Shown in pieces: positions 34,752 through 43,910 of a stretch of DNA of 64,000 bases. Numbering within the stretch: position 1 is the stretch's first letter; each line of letters starts with the position of its first letter. The notes below the pieces were generated by a model. It searched no databases. It was not told where the DNA came from and worked only from the letters and a program-made list of their open reading frames with translations. A program made the position numbers and the translations under genes. The DNA comes from an uncultured Lachnospiraceae bacterium (GTDB lineage: Bacteria; Bacillota; Clostridia; Lachnospirales; Lachnospiraceae): the NCBI GenBank assembly GCA_934339135.1, contig CAKRHP010000015.1, forward strand, positions 32,923 through 96,922, written 5' to 3'.

Positions 34752-36983
34752 ATGAAAAAATCAAAAACATTAAGTATTCTTCTGGCATCAGTTCTAACTC
34801 TGGGAAGCGGTCTTTTGCCAGCGTATTCGCCTTTGATCGCTGCTGAAAAGAACCCGGCACAGACTACACCGATTCTGGTAACCCCTGATCCGTCACTCGG
34901 CACAGTGGATGGAGCAAAGGAACTGCCGAACCTTCTGTTTCGGACACGGTCCGAGGGAGGTACCGCATCTCAAAATGTGTCCGGAAATAATTATAGTAAG
35001 TGGGCAGATGCCGTGAATTCTTATATCGAGGAAAATGAAGATGGAAGCTTTCTGCGGATTGAGTATATCGACTCCGAACTTATCGTTGAGAAATATGATT
35101 CCGGTTTTGCAAAGGCAGATGCGGTTACAAAGCTTTCTCTTCCGCTTCCGGAATACGGTGGCTATTTCAAGGGAGAAAATGCCCGTTATCTGGTTTGCGG
35201 CGAAAGCAACCCGGATGAATCCGACGAAAAAGAGGTTGTTCGTATTATTAAATATGATAATAACTGGAAGGAGTTAAATCATCTTTCTGTCTATGGTGCT
35301 AATACCTATAAGCCCTTTGCGGCAGGAAGTCTCCAAATGACAGAAATGAACGGAACTCTTTATGTTCATACCAGCCATACAATGTATACTTCTACAGGCG
35401 GAAAACATCATCAGGCAAATATGGATTTTGCAGTGAATGAAGAAACCATGGAGCTGATCACACAGAATGCAAACGTCAGCTATAACGGGGTAGGTGGACA
35501 TGGATATGTCAGCCATTCCTTCTGTCAGCGCATCGCACAGGATGGTACGGATGTCTATCTGTTTGACCATGGAGATGCGCATCCCCGCTGCGCTTATCTG
35601 CAAAAGATTGATGCAAATTTACAAACTGTTTCTAAAGACTTGAGTATTTTAAAATTTGACGGAATAACAGGAAACAATAATACAGGAGCGTCCATCGGAG
35701 GCATTGAGATCATTGGCGATACTATATTTACTGCCGGTAACAGCACGGAACAGTTTGGCGAGGAGTATAATCCTTCCGAGCATCGTCGCAATATCTGGGT
35801 GTCTATCGCAGATAAAGACATGGAAACGACATCAAAGTTTGTCTGGCTGACGGAACACGAAAATTTCGGAAACTGGAACGCAAAGACACCATATCTTATT
35901 CCTGCATCGGATGGCAGCTGTTATGTGATCTGGGAGGATGCCTATGAGGAGAAAGAAACCAATGGTGATTGCTTTCGTTTTGTTTATAAATATGCTCTTA
36001 CAAAGATTGCTAAGATCAAGCCGGATGGAACTCTTGACGGGGAGATTCATACCATTTATGGCAATTTATCCGACTGCAAGCCAATGATCACTTCCGATCA
36101 GAAATTAGTCTGGTATACTACCGAGAATACCACTCCGGTCTTTTATTCTCTTGACCTGAATCAGCTCTCCTCTTATGAGTTTTCCGGTTTTGGAGATATT
36201 GCAAAATGCAGTGTTACGGTTGCTTCCGATTCCTACGATTACGAAAATCCGGGATATGAAAAGAATGATATCGGACCGGAAATTTTATCAGTCACTTATG
36301 GCGGTCTCAAGTTGATAAAGAATGTGGACTATTATGTAATATACAGCAATAACTATAATGTTGGCACCGGTTATATTTATATTATTGGCAAGGGAATATT
36401 CAGTGATCCGGCTATTGATCCGGATGCTCAGAACATGATCAAGATTCCTTTTCAGGTGAAGTATCCGTTTGAACCGGAAGATACCGAAGAACCGGAAGGA
36501 ACTCCTTATCAGGAGCCGTCATGGTTTTTCACCGGTGCTCCGGCCACTTCTTCCAAACCATCGGAAACAAAGAAACCGGGGAACTCCTCTTCTCCTGCTG
36601 CAACCAAAAAGCCAACGAACTCAACCGCACCGAAAAAGACAGCATATCCAAGAAGGAATTCCACACCGGCAGTTTCCTCTGCTCCTGTTATACCGGGAAA
36701 GATGACAGGTGTTCGTTTGGTCAATCTCACAAGAAAACGGCTAATGATCACCTGGGCAAGGCAGGATGCTGCATCCGGTTATCAGATCCAGTATGCAATG
36801 AATAAGAAATTTACTATAAAAAAGAAAACTGTTTCCTGCAGTAAATACCGTTCCATGAAATTAGTATCCGGCTTAAAGAAAAATAAAACTTATTATGTCC
36901 GGATGCGTGCCTATGTTAAGACGGATAACGGTAATTTATATGGTAAATGGAGCAAAAAGGTGAAATGTAAGATCAAAAAATAA
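34752..36983 (+). CDS. Large secreted protein with Ig-like and fibronectin type III C-terminus
   Basis: A 743-residue protein with a signal peptide (MKKSKTLSILLASVLTLG...LIAAEKN, predicted cut after about residue 31). Residues about 60-500 form an unrecognised domain rich in aromatic and Asp/Asn residues with repeated SYNGVGGHGYVSHSF-like strands, possibly a beta-propeller. Residues 505-570 match the Lachnospiraceae Ig-like repeat (LIKNVDYYVIYSNNYNVGTG). A Pro/Ser/Thr/Lys-rich linker (575-648) then leads to a fibronectin type III domain (649-742) starting GKMTGVRLVNLTRKRLMITWA. No sortase motif is present, so it may be released or bound through its basic end. AAAGAAGGG precedes the ATG at a fair distance. 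Function is unknown; surface adhesion or glycan binding is only an inference. Confidence 0.82.
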   Translation: MKKSKTLSILLASVLTLGSGLLPAYSPLIAAEKNPAQTTPILVTPDPSLGTVDGAKELPNLLFRTRSEGGTASQNVSGNNYSKWADAVNSYIEENEDGSFLRIEYIDSELIVEKYDSGFAKADAVTKLSLPLPEYGGYFKGENARYLVCGESNPDESDEKEVVRIIKYDNNWKELNHLSVYGANTYKPFAAGSLQMTEMNGTLYVHTSHTMYTSTGGKHHQANMDFAVNEETMELITQNANVSYNGVGGHGYVSHSFCQRIAQDGTDVYLFDHGDAHPRCAYLQKIDANLQTVSKDLSILKFDGITGNNNTGASIGGIEIIGDTIFTAGNSTEQFGEEYNPSEHRRNIWVSIADKDMETTSKFVWLTEHENFGNWNAKTPYLIPASDGSCYVIWEDAYEEKETNGDCFRFVYKYALTKIAKIKPDGTLDGEIHTIYGNLSDCKPMITSDQKLVWYTTENTTPVFYSLDLNQLSSYEFSGFGDIAKCSVTVASDSYDYENPGYEKNDIGPEILSVTYGGLKLIKNVDYYVIYSNNYNVGTGYIYIIGKGIFSDPAIDPDAQNMIKIPFQVKYPFEPEDTEEPEGTPYQEPSWFFTGAPATSSKPSETKKPGNSSSPAATKKPTNSTAPKKTAYPRRNSTPAVSSAPVIPGKMTGVRLVNLTRKRLMITWARQDAASGYQIQYAMNKKFTIKKKTVSCSKYRSMKLVSGLKKNKTYYVRMRAYVKTDNGNLYGKWSKKVKCKIKK

Positions 36984-37020
36984 AAAACAGGTCATCTCCA
37001 AAGAACAACAAAGGATGAAA

Positions 37021-37050
37021 AGGGTCTGTACAATAATATGTACAGACCCT
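37021..37050. terminator. Bidirectional terminator between converging genes
   Basis: AGGGTCTGTACA (37021-37032) and TGTACAGACCCT (37039-37050) form a perfect 12-bp stem with a six-base loop. Minus-strand readthrough gives TTTTC; the plus strand continues TCTTATG. Confidence 0.85.
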
Positions 37051-37058
37051 CTTATGCT

Positions 37059-37331
37059 TTACGCATATAAAAAATAAATCACGGCGGCTGCAGCAATCAC
37101 TTCCAGAATAAAAATCGCCGGCACACCAATATAAAACTTCGGTTTGTGTGTCTTATGGTGAAAAAAGTGCATACCGCCATAAGCACCTAAAACGCCAAAA
37201 ACAGCGGCAAGCATTAAGGTATGCTCCGGTATACGCCAACGATGATGAGAGGCCTTCCACTTATCCAGCCCATAAATAAGAAATACGATCCCGTTGATCA
37301 AAAGATACAGAATAATCCATTGATAGTCCAT
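37059..37331 (-). CDS. DUF1294 family membrane protein
   Basis: A 90-residue protein with two to three membrane helices (residues 5-22, 38-55 and 68-88). The core LIYGLDKWKASHHRWRIPEHTL, followed by FGVLGAYGGMHFFHHKTHKPKF, is the DUF1294 signature. Function is unknown. AAGGAG precedes the ATG. It is 68 bases after the response-regulator gene on the same strand and may share its transcript. Confidence 0.85.
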   Translation of the reverse strand: MDYQWIILYLLINGIVFLIYGLDKWKASHHRWRIPEHTLMLAAVFGVLGAYGGMHFFHHKTHKPKFYIGVPAIFILEVIAAAAVIYFLYA

Positions 37332-37399
37332 ATCGCAGTCTCCTTACATATCAGTTTTAGTAAATAACAATTTTTATGTTTCTCCAATCCATGCACCTC

Positions 37400-38176
37400 T
37401 TATCTATTGTAATATTCTTTCAGTGTCTCCTCAATGGTATCAAGAATCCGGTTTTCATCCGGTGGCTTCAGAATATATCCGTCCGGCTTTGATTTCAGCA
37501 CAGAATAGATTGCCGTGCGGTCGGTGACACCGGTCAGGAATATTACCGGAATATCCCGCATACTTTCCTCTATCTTGATCGCTTCGAAGGTTTCTTTTCC
37601 GTTCATGCCGTCCATCTCGTAATCTAACAGGATCAGATCCGGCTGCTCTACAGGGATCATTCTTAATGCCTGCTCTCCGGATTTGGCAAGACAGATATCG
37701 TAATAACGCTCCAGCATGCTTTTCATGCTCCGCAGCATAATGGCACTGTCATCCACCAGAAGGATCTTCCGGCGGTCGTTTCCCCGACCCACAGGAATGC
37801 GTTTTGAAGAAGTGTGATCCGTCTGCAGCATCTGATGACATTTTCTCAGCAGATCATCCTTGACAACCGGACGGAATAATATTTCAAACTGGCTGTGTTG
37901 ATAAAAATCCCTGCATTTCTTCCAGCTTTCGTTGGTGGCAATTCCCAGAATAGGAAGGGACGGTGCGTTGGCACAGATCCATTCAAAGACTTCCCGGTCA
38001 ATTTCTGCTGCTCCGATATGACAGATAATGGCCAGATCCGGCTTCACAACGCGGATCAATGCCTGGACATTTGCCAGCTTTTCTGCACAGGGCTGTACCT
38101 GAAAATCATCCTCCAGACATTCCTTTAAGCTTCTTGCAATATCTCCCTTTTCTCCAATCAGTAATACTTTTTTCAT
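37400..38176 (-). CDS. Response regulator with a degenerate and an intact receiver domain
   Basis: A 258-residue protein with two receiver domains and no DNA-binding output. The N-terminal one (1-115) has Cys52 where the phospho-accepting Asp should be (PDLAIICHIG), so it cannot be phosphorylated. The C-terminal one (135-258) is normal: VDDSAIM, Asp185 in PDLILLDYEMDGMNG, FLTGVTDR and the Lys in ILKPPDE. It is 12 bases downstream of the hybrid kinase gene, whose HPt domain is probably its phosphate donor. Such proteins pass signals by protein contact or act as phosphate sinks. AGGAGG precedes the ATG. Confidence 0.88.
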   Translation of the reverse strand: MKKVLLIGEKGDIARSLKECLEDDFQVQPCAEKLANVQALIRVVKPDLAIICHIGAAEIDREVFEWICANAPSLPILGIATNESWKKCRDFYQHSQFEILFRPVVKDDLLRKCHQMLQTDHTSSKRIPVGRGNDRRKILLVDDSAIMLRSMKSMLERYYDICLAKSGEQALRMIPVEQPDLILLDYEMDGMNGKETFEAIKIEESMRDIPVIFLTGVTDRTAIYSVLKSKPDGYILKPPDENRILDTIEETLKEYYNR

Positions 38177-38188
38177 ACCAATTTCCTC

Positions 38189-41100
38189 CTATTTCCCTAT
38201 TGTTTGCTCCAGTTTACTGCATAACTCCCGTACCTGACGATCCTCCAGGTGAGCCACTGCCTGACACAGCTTTTCAAATACTTGTTTTGCTGACGGATTT
38301 GGCAGCCGGTATTGCTTTAACTGCTCAATGATCCCGTCTGCCATATCTACGTCCATCTGCTCCATCGCTTCCGACAAAAGTCCCAGAAGCTGCAGATAAA
38401 GCTCCGGATCCAGCTCCACCAGCTCCTCCGGTTCCGCGTCTCCGACAAGCGATCCCAGACGCTCCTTCATTACCATCCATTCCTCAAGGAAGGACGGTGT
38501 GACCGAAAGGAGCTCCTTTGTTTTTTCATCCCTCGCCGCATACTCTAACATTCTGGCAATCCCGGAAAGCGGCACGGCTCCGATCATTGCCGCAGAGCTT
38601 TTCATGGAATGGACCTGTATCCGGTATCCGGTCAGATCCGATGACCGCTCCGGTTCCTCCAAAGCAGGATCTGTCAGCCTGTTATAAAATTCACGAAGCT
38701 TTTCTGCTTCCGGCCCGATCATCTGATAAAACTGGTGTACTGTATCTAACAGTATATCATAATTTGGACAATGAAGAGATGCATATTCCCAATCAATTCC
38801 ATCAATTGACGGAAATTTTTCGGTTTCTTCCTGCCTTGCTGAGGCTGCCGGTTCAGAGACCGTTTCCGATGCCTCTTCAAAACATACCTTATCCTCCGGA
38901 AGATATTCTAGGATCATTTTTTCCATCTTCTGCGGATTGACCGGTTTGGAAAGGAAATTCTCGAAGCCCTCCTCCAGATACATTTCCCTGGCTCCGGTTA
39001 CGGCATTGGCGGTCAGAGCGATCACAGGGGTGCCGGTATTGGGATGTGCCTCCATATGACGTATCCGGTGCAGTGTTTCAATACCATCCATTTCCGGCAT
39101 CATATGATCCATAAAGATCAGATCATAGCCGGTATCCATGATCATTTCGAGACACTGCTCTCCACTGGCAGCCTCGTCAATCTGTATCTGTGTTTCCTTG
39201 AGCAGGTTGGACAATACCCGCCGGTTGACCGCATTGTCATCAACGATCAGGATACGGGCATCCGGTGCGGTAAATAATACCTGATAATTTTCATTTCTCT
39301 CAGACTGTTTCCGGATCCTCTGCTCCAGATCCCCCACCGGCTCCGATGACATGATCTGCTGACGCAGGGTAAAGGAAAAGACCGAACCCTCTCCATAGGT
39401 GCTTTCCACCTCCAGACGGCTTCCCATCATATCCAGAAGCTGCAGGGCAATGTTCATACCCAGTCCGGTACCTTCAATCTGGCGGTTTCTGGACTCCTCG
39501 ATCCGTTCAAATTCCCGGAACAGCTTTTCCATATCACTTTCTTTGATACCGATCCCGGTATCCTTCACTTCAAAATGAATATCTGCCGCATTCTCCTGAA
39601 GCTCTGCGGTTACCCGGAATGTAACACTGCCAGTCTCTGTATATTTGATGGCATTATTGAGGATATTCACCAGGATCTGACGGATCCGCACATCATCCCC
39701 ATACAGCCGGGAAGGGATATCCGGCTCCACAGATAAATAAAATGCAAGTCCTTTGTCCTCCGCCTTCATCTCCATCATATTTACCACATCATGGATCAGA
39801 CTGCTAAAGTCGTAGTCTACCGGCAGGATCTCCAATTTACCGGACTCGATCTTGGAGATATCCAGAATATCATTGATCAGAGAAAGCAGAGTCTGTCCCG
39901 CATTCTGGATATCCATGGCATATCTGCGGATCGGCTCCTCACTGCTTTCCCGCAGGATCATCTCATCCATTCCCAGCACCGCATGGATCGGCGTACGGAT
40001 CTCATGGGACATCTGTGCCAGAAAACGACCTTTATACTCGCTTGCCTGTAATGCCTGCTGCTTCTCACGGTCCATTTCTACGATTTCCCGTATCGTGTTG
40101 ATCGTCGAAAATACCAGAAGAAAGATCAGTCCCACCGCCAGGATCACACCGTTAAACAGATTGACACGCTGGAAATAAATAATGATCTGAACAAAGGCAG
40201 CGACACACACTCCAAACATTCCAATGGCAACAAACAGATAATCTCCTGCCTGCTTCCGGAACAGATCAACAAGTATGGTCAGGATCAGCCAGAGAATGGA
40301 TACGATACAGAAAAAGGAAACATATCCGATGGTATCTGTAAAATCCCTGCATCTGGTAATATGCAGAGCAGAACACACGATAAAGTTAATAATTACGATA
40401 ATCTCCAGTATATGATATCCTTTCCGGTAACGCCCCTTCTGGATCTCATCCATATAGAGCAGATATGGCAGAGACAGAAGCATGATCATTAAAAAGGTCA
40501 TGTCATTGACAATGGAGATATTGGGAAAGAGCAGCTGCCGGAAGGTGGAGTTGGTGATCAGCCACACGGCAGCGATCAGTATTCCCCAGCCCAGATACTC
40601 CAAAGGCACCTTCCGATGGTAATAAAAACGCAATGACATACTCCCTACGATTGCAACAATACTGAGGATCAGCGTCACAAAGGCAACGATCAGCTCCAGC
40701 CCAAACTGCTTGAAAAAGTGATTCCATACTCCAAGCGGTGTGCCGTAATATACCGTATAAACGATACCGGAGTAGGCGGAATCCGTTTTGGTTTCCACCT
40801 GAAGGAGCTTTCCGGCATCCTCCTCCCGAATCTCCAGAAAGATATATGCTACGGCACTCATACGACCAAATAACCGAGTGTCCTTTGTGCTGTAGGTCTG
40901 TCTTAATTTACCGTCAATGTAAAAATTCATGTCCTGCTTGGCACTGCGGAAGCACAGATATTTATTGTGACCGATCCTGCCGGGAAGTCTTGTTTCCACG
41001 GTAACCAGCTCATTCCGGTCTGCCCTGCATTTTCCGGGTACCTTTACCGGCTGTCTTTCGCCGTCCGCCAAAACACGTTCCCATTTTCTATGAAACGTAC

Positions 41101-41227
41101 GGCAGGTGTCATTTCCCGTGGGACGGTCTGCCGGTAAAAGACATTCGCCCACGATAAAATAAGCAAATACAATAAAGGTTATAATAATAAATGTTGTGTT
41201 TAAAATTTTTTGCAGTTTCTTTTCCAT
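38189..41227 (-). CDS. Hybrid sensor histidine kinase with 7TM sensor, receiver and HPt domains
   Basis: The 1012-residue protein has an N-terminal helix (12-30), an extracellular beta domain (about 40-165), seven membrane helices (about 175-385, a 7TMR-DISM-like layout), then HisKA with QMSHEIRTPIHAVLG (His near residue 407), HATPase with NAIKYTETG and GTGLGMNIALQLL, a receiver with VDDNAVNRR and FMDHMMPEMDG (Asp near 705), and an HPt domain with VHSMKSSAAMIGA (His near 873). This is a complete phosphorelay in one chain. It should pass phosphate to the response regulator that follows by 12 bases. A trace of another receiver tail lies just upstream (41241-41309), suggesting a former neighbouring copy. 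The ligand is unknown. GGAGAGGG precedes the ATG. Confidence 0.92.
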   Translation of the reverse strand: MEKKLQKILNTTFIIITFIVFAYFIVGECLLPADRPTGNDTCRTFHRKWERVLADGERQPVKVPGKCRADRNELVTVETRLPGRIGHNKYLCFRSAKQDMNFYIDGKLRQTYSTKDTRLFGRMSAVAYIFLEIREEDAGKLLQVETKTDSAYSGIVYTVYYGTPLGVWNHFFKQFGLELIVAFVTLILSIVAIVGSMSLRFYYHRKVPLEYLGWGILIAAVWLITNSTFRQLLFPNISIVNDMTFLMIMLLSLPYLLYMDEIQKGRYRKGYHILEIIVIINFIVCSALHITRCRDFTDTIGYVSFFCIVSILWLILTILVDLFRKQAGDYLFVAIGMFGVCVAAFVQIIIYFQRVNLFNGVILAVGLIFLLVFSTINTIREIVEMDREKQQALQASEYKGRFLAQMSHEIRTPIHAVLGMDEMILRESSEEPIRRYAMDIQNAGQTLLSLINDILDISKIESGKLEILPVDYDFSSLIHDVVNMMEMKAEDKGLAFYLSVEPDIPSRLYGDDVRIRQILVNILNNAIKYTETGSVTFRVTAELQENAADIHFEVKDTGIGIKESDMEKLFREFERIEESRNRQIEGTGLGMNIALQLLDMMGSRLEVESTYGEGSVFSFTLRQQIMSSEPVGDLEQRIRKQSERNENYQVLFTAPDARILIVDDNAVNRRVLSNLLKETQIQIDEAASGEQCLEMIMDTGYDLIFMDHMMPEMDGIETLHRIRHMEAHPNTGTPVIALTANAVTGAREMYLEEGFENFLSKPVNPQKMEKMILEYLPEDKVCFEEASETVSEPAASARQEETEKFPSIDGIDWEYASLHCPNYDILLDTVHQFYQMIGPEAEKLREFYNRLTDPALEEPERSSDLTGYRIQVHSMKSSAAMIGAVPLSGIARMLEYAARDEKTKELLSVTPSFLEEWMVMKERLGSLVGDAEPEELVELDPELYLQLLGLLSEAMEQMDVDMADGIIEQLKQYRLPNPSAKQVFEKLCQAVAHLEDRQVRELCSKLEQTIGK

Positions 41228-41240
41228 TCCCTCTCCTTCC

Positions 41241-41309
41241 CTATTTACAACAATATCTCCTGAGAGCCGCCATCAGCTTCTCTATCAGCAGCGGCTTTAC
41301 TAAATGAGC
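41241..41309 (-). pseudogene. Remnant of a receiver-domain C-terminus
   Basis: In the gap upstream of the hybrid kinase the minus strand reads AHLVKPLLIEKLMAALRRYC then CK and stop, typical of the last helix of a receiver domain (GMNxHLxKPI-x-x-EKL). No start or phosphorylation region remains. It is probably left from a lost kinase or regulator gene. Confidence 0.65.
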
Positions 41310-41353
41310 TCTGTTCCATCAGGGTATACAGTCTCTGTCCCGCTTATCCATTC

Positions 41354-41528
41354 TCACTCCTGTACCACCAGATAGGGATATTTCTCCAGAGTATGACGCA
41401 TTCGGTTCTGAAATTCAGACAGTGACGGCACCTCATATTCATATTGCAATGGCGGTATGCTCTACGTAATATCTGTAAATATCCAGCAATGCCGGAGCAT
41501 CCCCGGTAACTGCGGCACGAATGGTTAC
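41354..41528 (-). pseudogene. Remnant of a phosphinothricin-type GNAT acetyltransferase
   Basis: The minus strand reads VTIRAAVTGDAPALLDIYRY then YVEHTAIA, and after a frameshift YEYEVPSLSEFQNRMRHTLE then KYPYLVVQE and stop. This is the well-known N-terminal third of the phosphinothricin acetyltransferase-like GNAT family (IRxAxxxDAxAxxxIYxxYVExTA). The acetyl-CoA-binding part is missing, and the fragment runs toward the receiver remnant. It is clearly dead. Confidence 0.75.
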
Positions 41529-41588
41529 ACCGGTTCTTTCGTCTGTTTTATCGTCATTTTTTTATTCATCTTTGATATTAGATTATTT

Positions 41589-41653
41589 ACTCAAACTTCC
41601 CACACCAAGAACTATAATACGCCCAGACTGTTTCTGGTGTGGGAAGTTTGAGT
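41589..41653. repeat. Perfect 19-bp inverted repeat with 27-base loop
   Basis: ACTCAAACTTCCCACACCA (41589-41607) is the exact reverse complement of TGGTGTGGGAAGTTTGAGT (41635-41653). It lies 26 bases after the YitT-like gene and next to the gene remnants. No T tract follows on the minus strand, so it is not a standard terminator. It could be a relic of a mobile element, a recombination site or a strong RNA-processing hairpin. Confidence 0.8.
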
Positions 41654-41679
41654 TATTTACCCTGTATTCCACAACCATC

Positions 41680-42402
41680 TTATTCTACGCCGGCGGCAGC
41701 AATCATTTTCTCCATAAACAGATGATTAAACAGGGCAATGACCCGGCCAACTCCCAGCACAGAGAACACCGTACCGATTCCGATTCCGATCAGATGGTGG
41801 ACAGCACCAAGGCTGACACAGATGGTAATACTGATATTTAACAGATCAAAGCAGTTTTTCGTAAGTCCCACCGGCTTATTAATACAATCTGCAATTGCCT
41901 GTACGATTCCATCTCCCGGATTGGGAATAATACGCATATTTAAAGACATTGCCGCTCCAATCCCTGTTAAAAGAATACCTGCTAACAACACCAGAAGCTG
42001 TACTCCCATATGTTCCTGAGGAGATGGAATCCATTTGGAAAACAAATTCATAAATCTTGTAAATACAAGACTCAACGGAAGCTGCAATAGATCAGACAGC
42101 AATACAAGCGACAGTGATTTATGAATAGACGGCCGCAGCACCTCATATTCCTTTTTATTGACCCGCTGGGGAATCCGGGTATATCGGACTGTATGAAGAA
42201 TCAATTCGATCAACACAAAAATAGCATAAAGGATAAAGGTCATATTGCCAAAATTCATGTGTAATATTGTGGAGATACTATAAGATACGGATATGATCGG
42301 AGAAACTCCCAGTCCAGATTTCGTATTCAAAATAATTCCTAATGCCAGGATCAATAAGCCTGATATATAAAAGAAAGTACGTGTTATGATTGTCTTTTTC
42401 AT
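41680..42402 (-). CDS. YitT/YczE family membrane protein
   Basis: A 240-residue protein with five or six membrane helices. FFYISGLLILALGIILNTKSGLGVSPIISVSYSIS at the start and MNLRIIPNPGDGIVQAIADC in the middle are the YczE/YitT signatures (glycine-rich helix followed by a P-D/G-x-D loop). Function is unknown; some relatives affect antibiotic production or sensing. The start at 42402 is preferred since AAGGTG lies upstream; the frame is open nine more codons without a ribosome site. It starts 16 bases after the stop of the aldo/keto reductase gene, so both form an operon. A large perfect inverted repeat lies just downstream. Confidence 0.82.
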   Translation of the reverse strand: MKKTIITRTFFYISGLLILALGIILNTKSGLGVSPIISVSYSISTILHMNFGNMTFILYAIFVLIELILHTVRYTRIPQRVNKKEYEVLRPSIHKSLSLVLLSDLLQLPLSLVFTRFMNLFSKWIPSPQEHMGVQLLVLLAGILLTGIGAAMSLNMRIIPNPGDGIVQAIADCINKPVGLTKNCFDLLNISITICVSLGAVHHLIGIGIGTVFSVLGVGRVIALFNHLFMEKMIAAAGVE

Positions 42403-42418
42403 GTTAGTCACCTTTTTG

Positions 42419-43243
42419 TCAAAAATCAAATGTCAACGGGTCAAAGCTGGTGCGTTTTTCCTGATGTAACTGATCTAATGAATTCATGTCTTCTGCTTCC
42501 AGCGAGAAATCAAAAATATCAATGTTTTCCCGCAGACGATCCGGATTTTTGGATTTAGGAATCGGTATGATCCCCTGCTGTATATTCCAGCGAAGCAAGA
42601 TCTGTGCCGGAGTTTTTTGATATTTCTCCGCAATCGTCTGAACCGTCTCATCGAAATGGCCCCTTTGCAGCGGAGCCCATGCCATGATACGGATCTGATG
42701 CTCCTCACACCAGGAAACAAGCTCTGGCTGATGGAACAATGGGCTATGCTCTATCTGATTGATCATAGGACGGATCCGGCAATGCTCCATGAGATACTGC
42801 AGCTGGCAGATTTCAAAATTGCATACGCCAATGCTTTTTACAAGGCCGGACTCATACGCTTCTTCCATTGCTTTCCAGGTGCTTAACGTACGCTCTTTAT
42901 TTTGTCCCGGCCAATGTATCAGAAAAGCATCTAAATAAGAAGTCTGAAGCTTCTCCAGCGTGATCTTAAGGCTTTCCAGTGTCTGGTCATACCATTGATT
43001 TCCGTTATCCACCTTACTGACCAGAAAGATATCTTCTCGTGGAATGTCATTTTCTTTCAGAGCCGTTCCAAGTGCCGCTTCATTACCATACATCTGAGCC
43101 GTGTCAAACAGACGGTAGCCGTTTTCATACGCAGCTTTGACCGCCTGATTCATCTCGGAACCCTCCTGCATCTTATATACGCCAAGGCCGATTGGTGGTA
43201 TTTTTATATTGTTCACTAATGTCATGTCTTTCAATTTCAACAT
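42419..43243 (-). CDS. Aldo/keto reductase (2,5-diketo-D-gluconate reductase type)
   Basis: A 274-residue barrel reductase. The AKR signature is RLFDTAQMYGNEAALGTAL (catalytic Asp and Tyr, about residue 45), FLVSKVDNGNQW (Lys), LDAFLIHWPGQNK (His), and the C-terminal IIPIPKSKNPDRLREN that holds NADPH. Members reduce sugar-derived ketones and aldehydes. The ATG at 43243 is directly preceded by GAGAGG with no spacing; an ATG at 43225 is the alternative start. It is followed by the YitT-like gene after 16 bases. Confidence 0.9.
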   Translation of the reverse strand: MLKLKDMTLVNNIKIPPIGLGVYKMQEGSEMNQAVKAAYENGYRLFDTAQMYGNEAALGTALKENDIPREDIFLVSKVDNGNQWYDQTLESLKITLEKLQTSYLDAFLIHWPGQNKERTLSTWKAMEEAYESGLVKSIGVCNFEICQLQYLMEHCRIRPMINQIEHSPLFHQPELVSWCEEHQIRIMAWAPLQRGHFDETVQTIAEKYQKTPAQILLRWNIQQGIIPIPKSKNPDRLRENIDIFDFSLEAEDMNSLDQLHQEKRTSFDPLTFDF

Positions 43244-43408
43244 CCTCTCTCATTTTTCATAATAAAATCCAGATAAAATTATATCATTTCTATGGGAAAA
43301 ATCAATTTTCTCATAAAAATAACCTCAATAAGATAAAGATTCTTATCAAGGTTATAGCAAAAAAGATACGAATTTTTATAAAAATCCCCTTTTTCTATAT
43401 ATGTTATA

Positions 43409-43894
43409 TCAGTCTAATTCTAAAGCACACTCTGCTTCTGACTGTTTTTCCCGGAAAATTGTCCGGAATACCAGACGCACAAATGGTCCGCAATAAAACA
43501 TCTGGTAACAGATCGCCATAGGAAAGTTCATGGCCCAGGTCTGAATCCATGTTCCGAAAGATTGATTCTCCTTAAATAAAATCGTAGCGATCAGACTCAT
43601 CACCGGACACATAATACAGCAGATGCAAATCGAGATCGCATAGGTAATAAACTGAGGTCTGTCATCCGGTTTCATCACAGAAAATGCAAGACCTCTGGCT
43701 ATCCTTCCGACCACAAAAAACTCTAAAATAAATGCAATGGGCACCATGACCGGCAATTCATGAAGGGCAAGAAGAAATGTCTGGCCGGTCACGCCTCCCG
43801 TGTTTAACGCTACGTTGTAAACGACCATTCCGTAAACCATCACCGTCGCCATAATAATTGTAAATACAACATCCTGAAATTTGTTTTTTGGCAT
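43409..43894 (-). CDS. DUF2798 family membrane protein
   Basis: A 161-residue protein with four membrane helices. Two related halves are visible (FTIIMATVMVYGMVVYNVAL and a later YAISICICCIMCPVMSLIAT), the DUF2798 repeat pattern, followed by WAMNFPMAICYQMFYCGPFVR. Function is unknown. AAGGAGG precedes the ATG. It is transcribed alone from a strong promoter with an imperfect palindrome between promoter and start. Confidence 0.8.
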   Translation of the reverse strand: MPKNKFQDVVFTIIMATVMVYGMVVYNVALNTGGVTGQTFLLALHELPVMVPIAFILEFFVVGRIARGLAFSVMKPDDRPQFITYAISICICCIMCPVMSLIATILFKENQSFGTWIQTWAMNFPMAICYQMFYCGPFVRLVFRTIFREKQSEAECALELD

Positions 43895-43910
43895 AAAAAA
43901 TCCTCCTTAT

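Noticed and set aside
41589..41653. Invertible promoter (phase variation)
   Set aside because: The loop is only 27 bases, far smaller than known invertible segments, and no recombinase gene is nearby.
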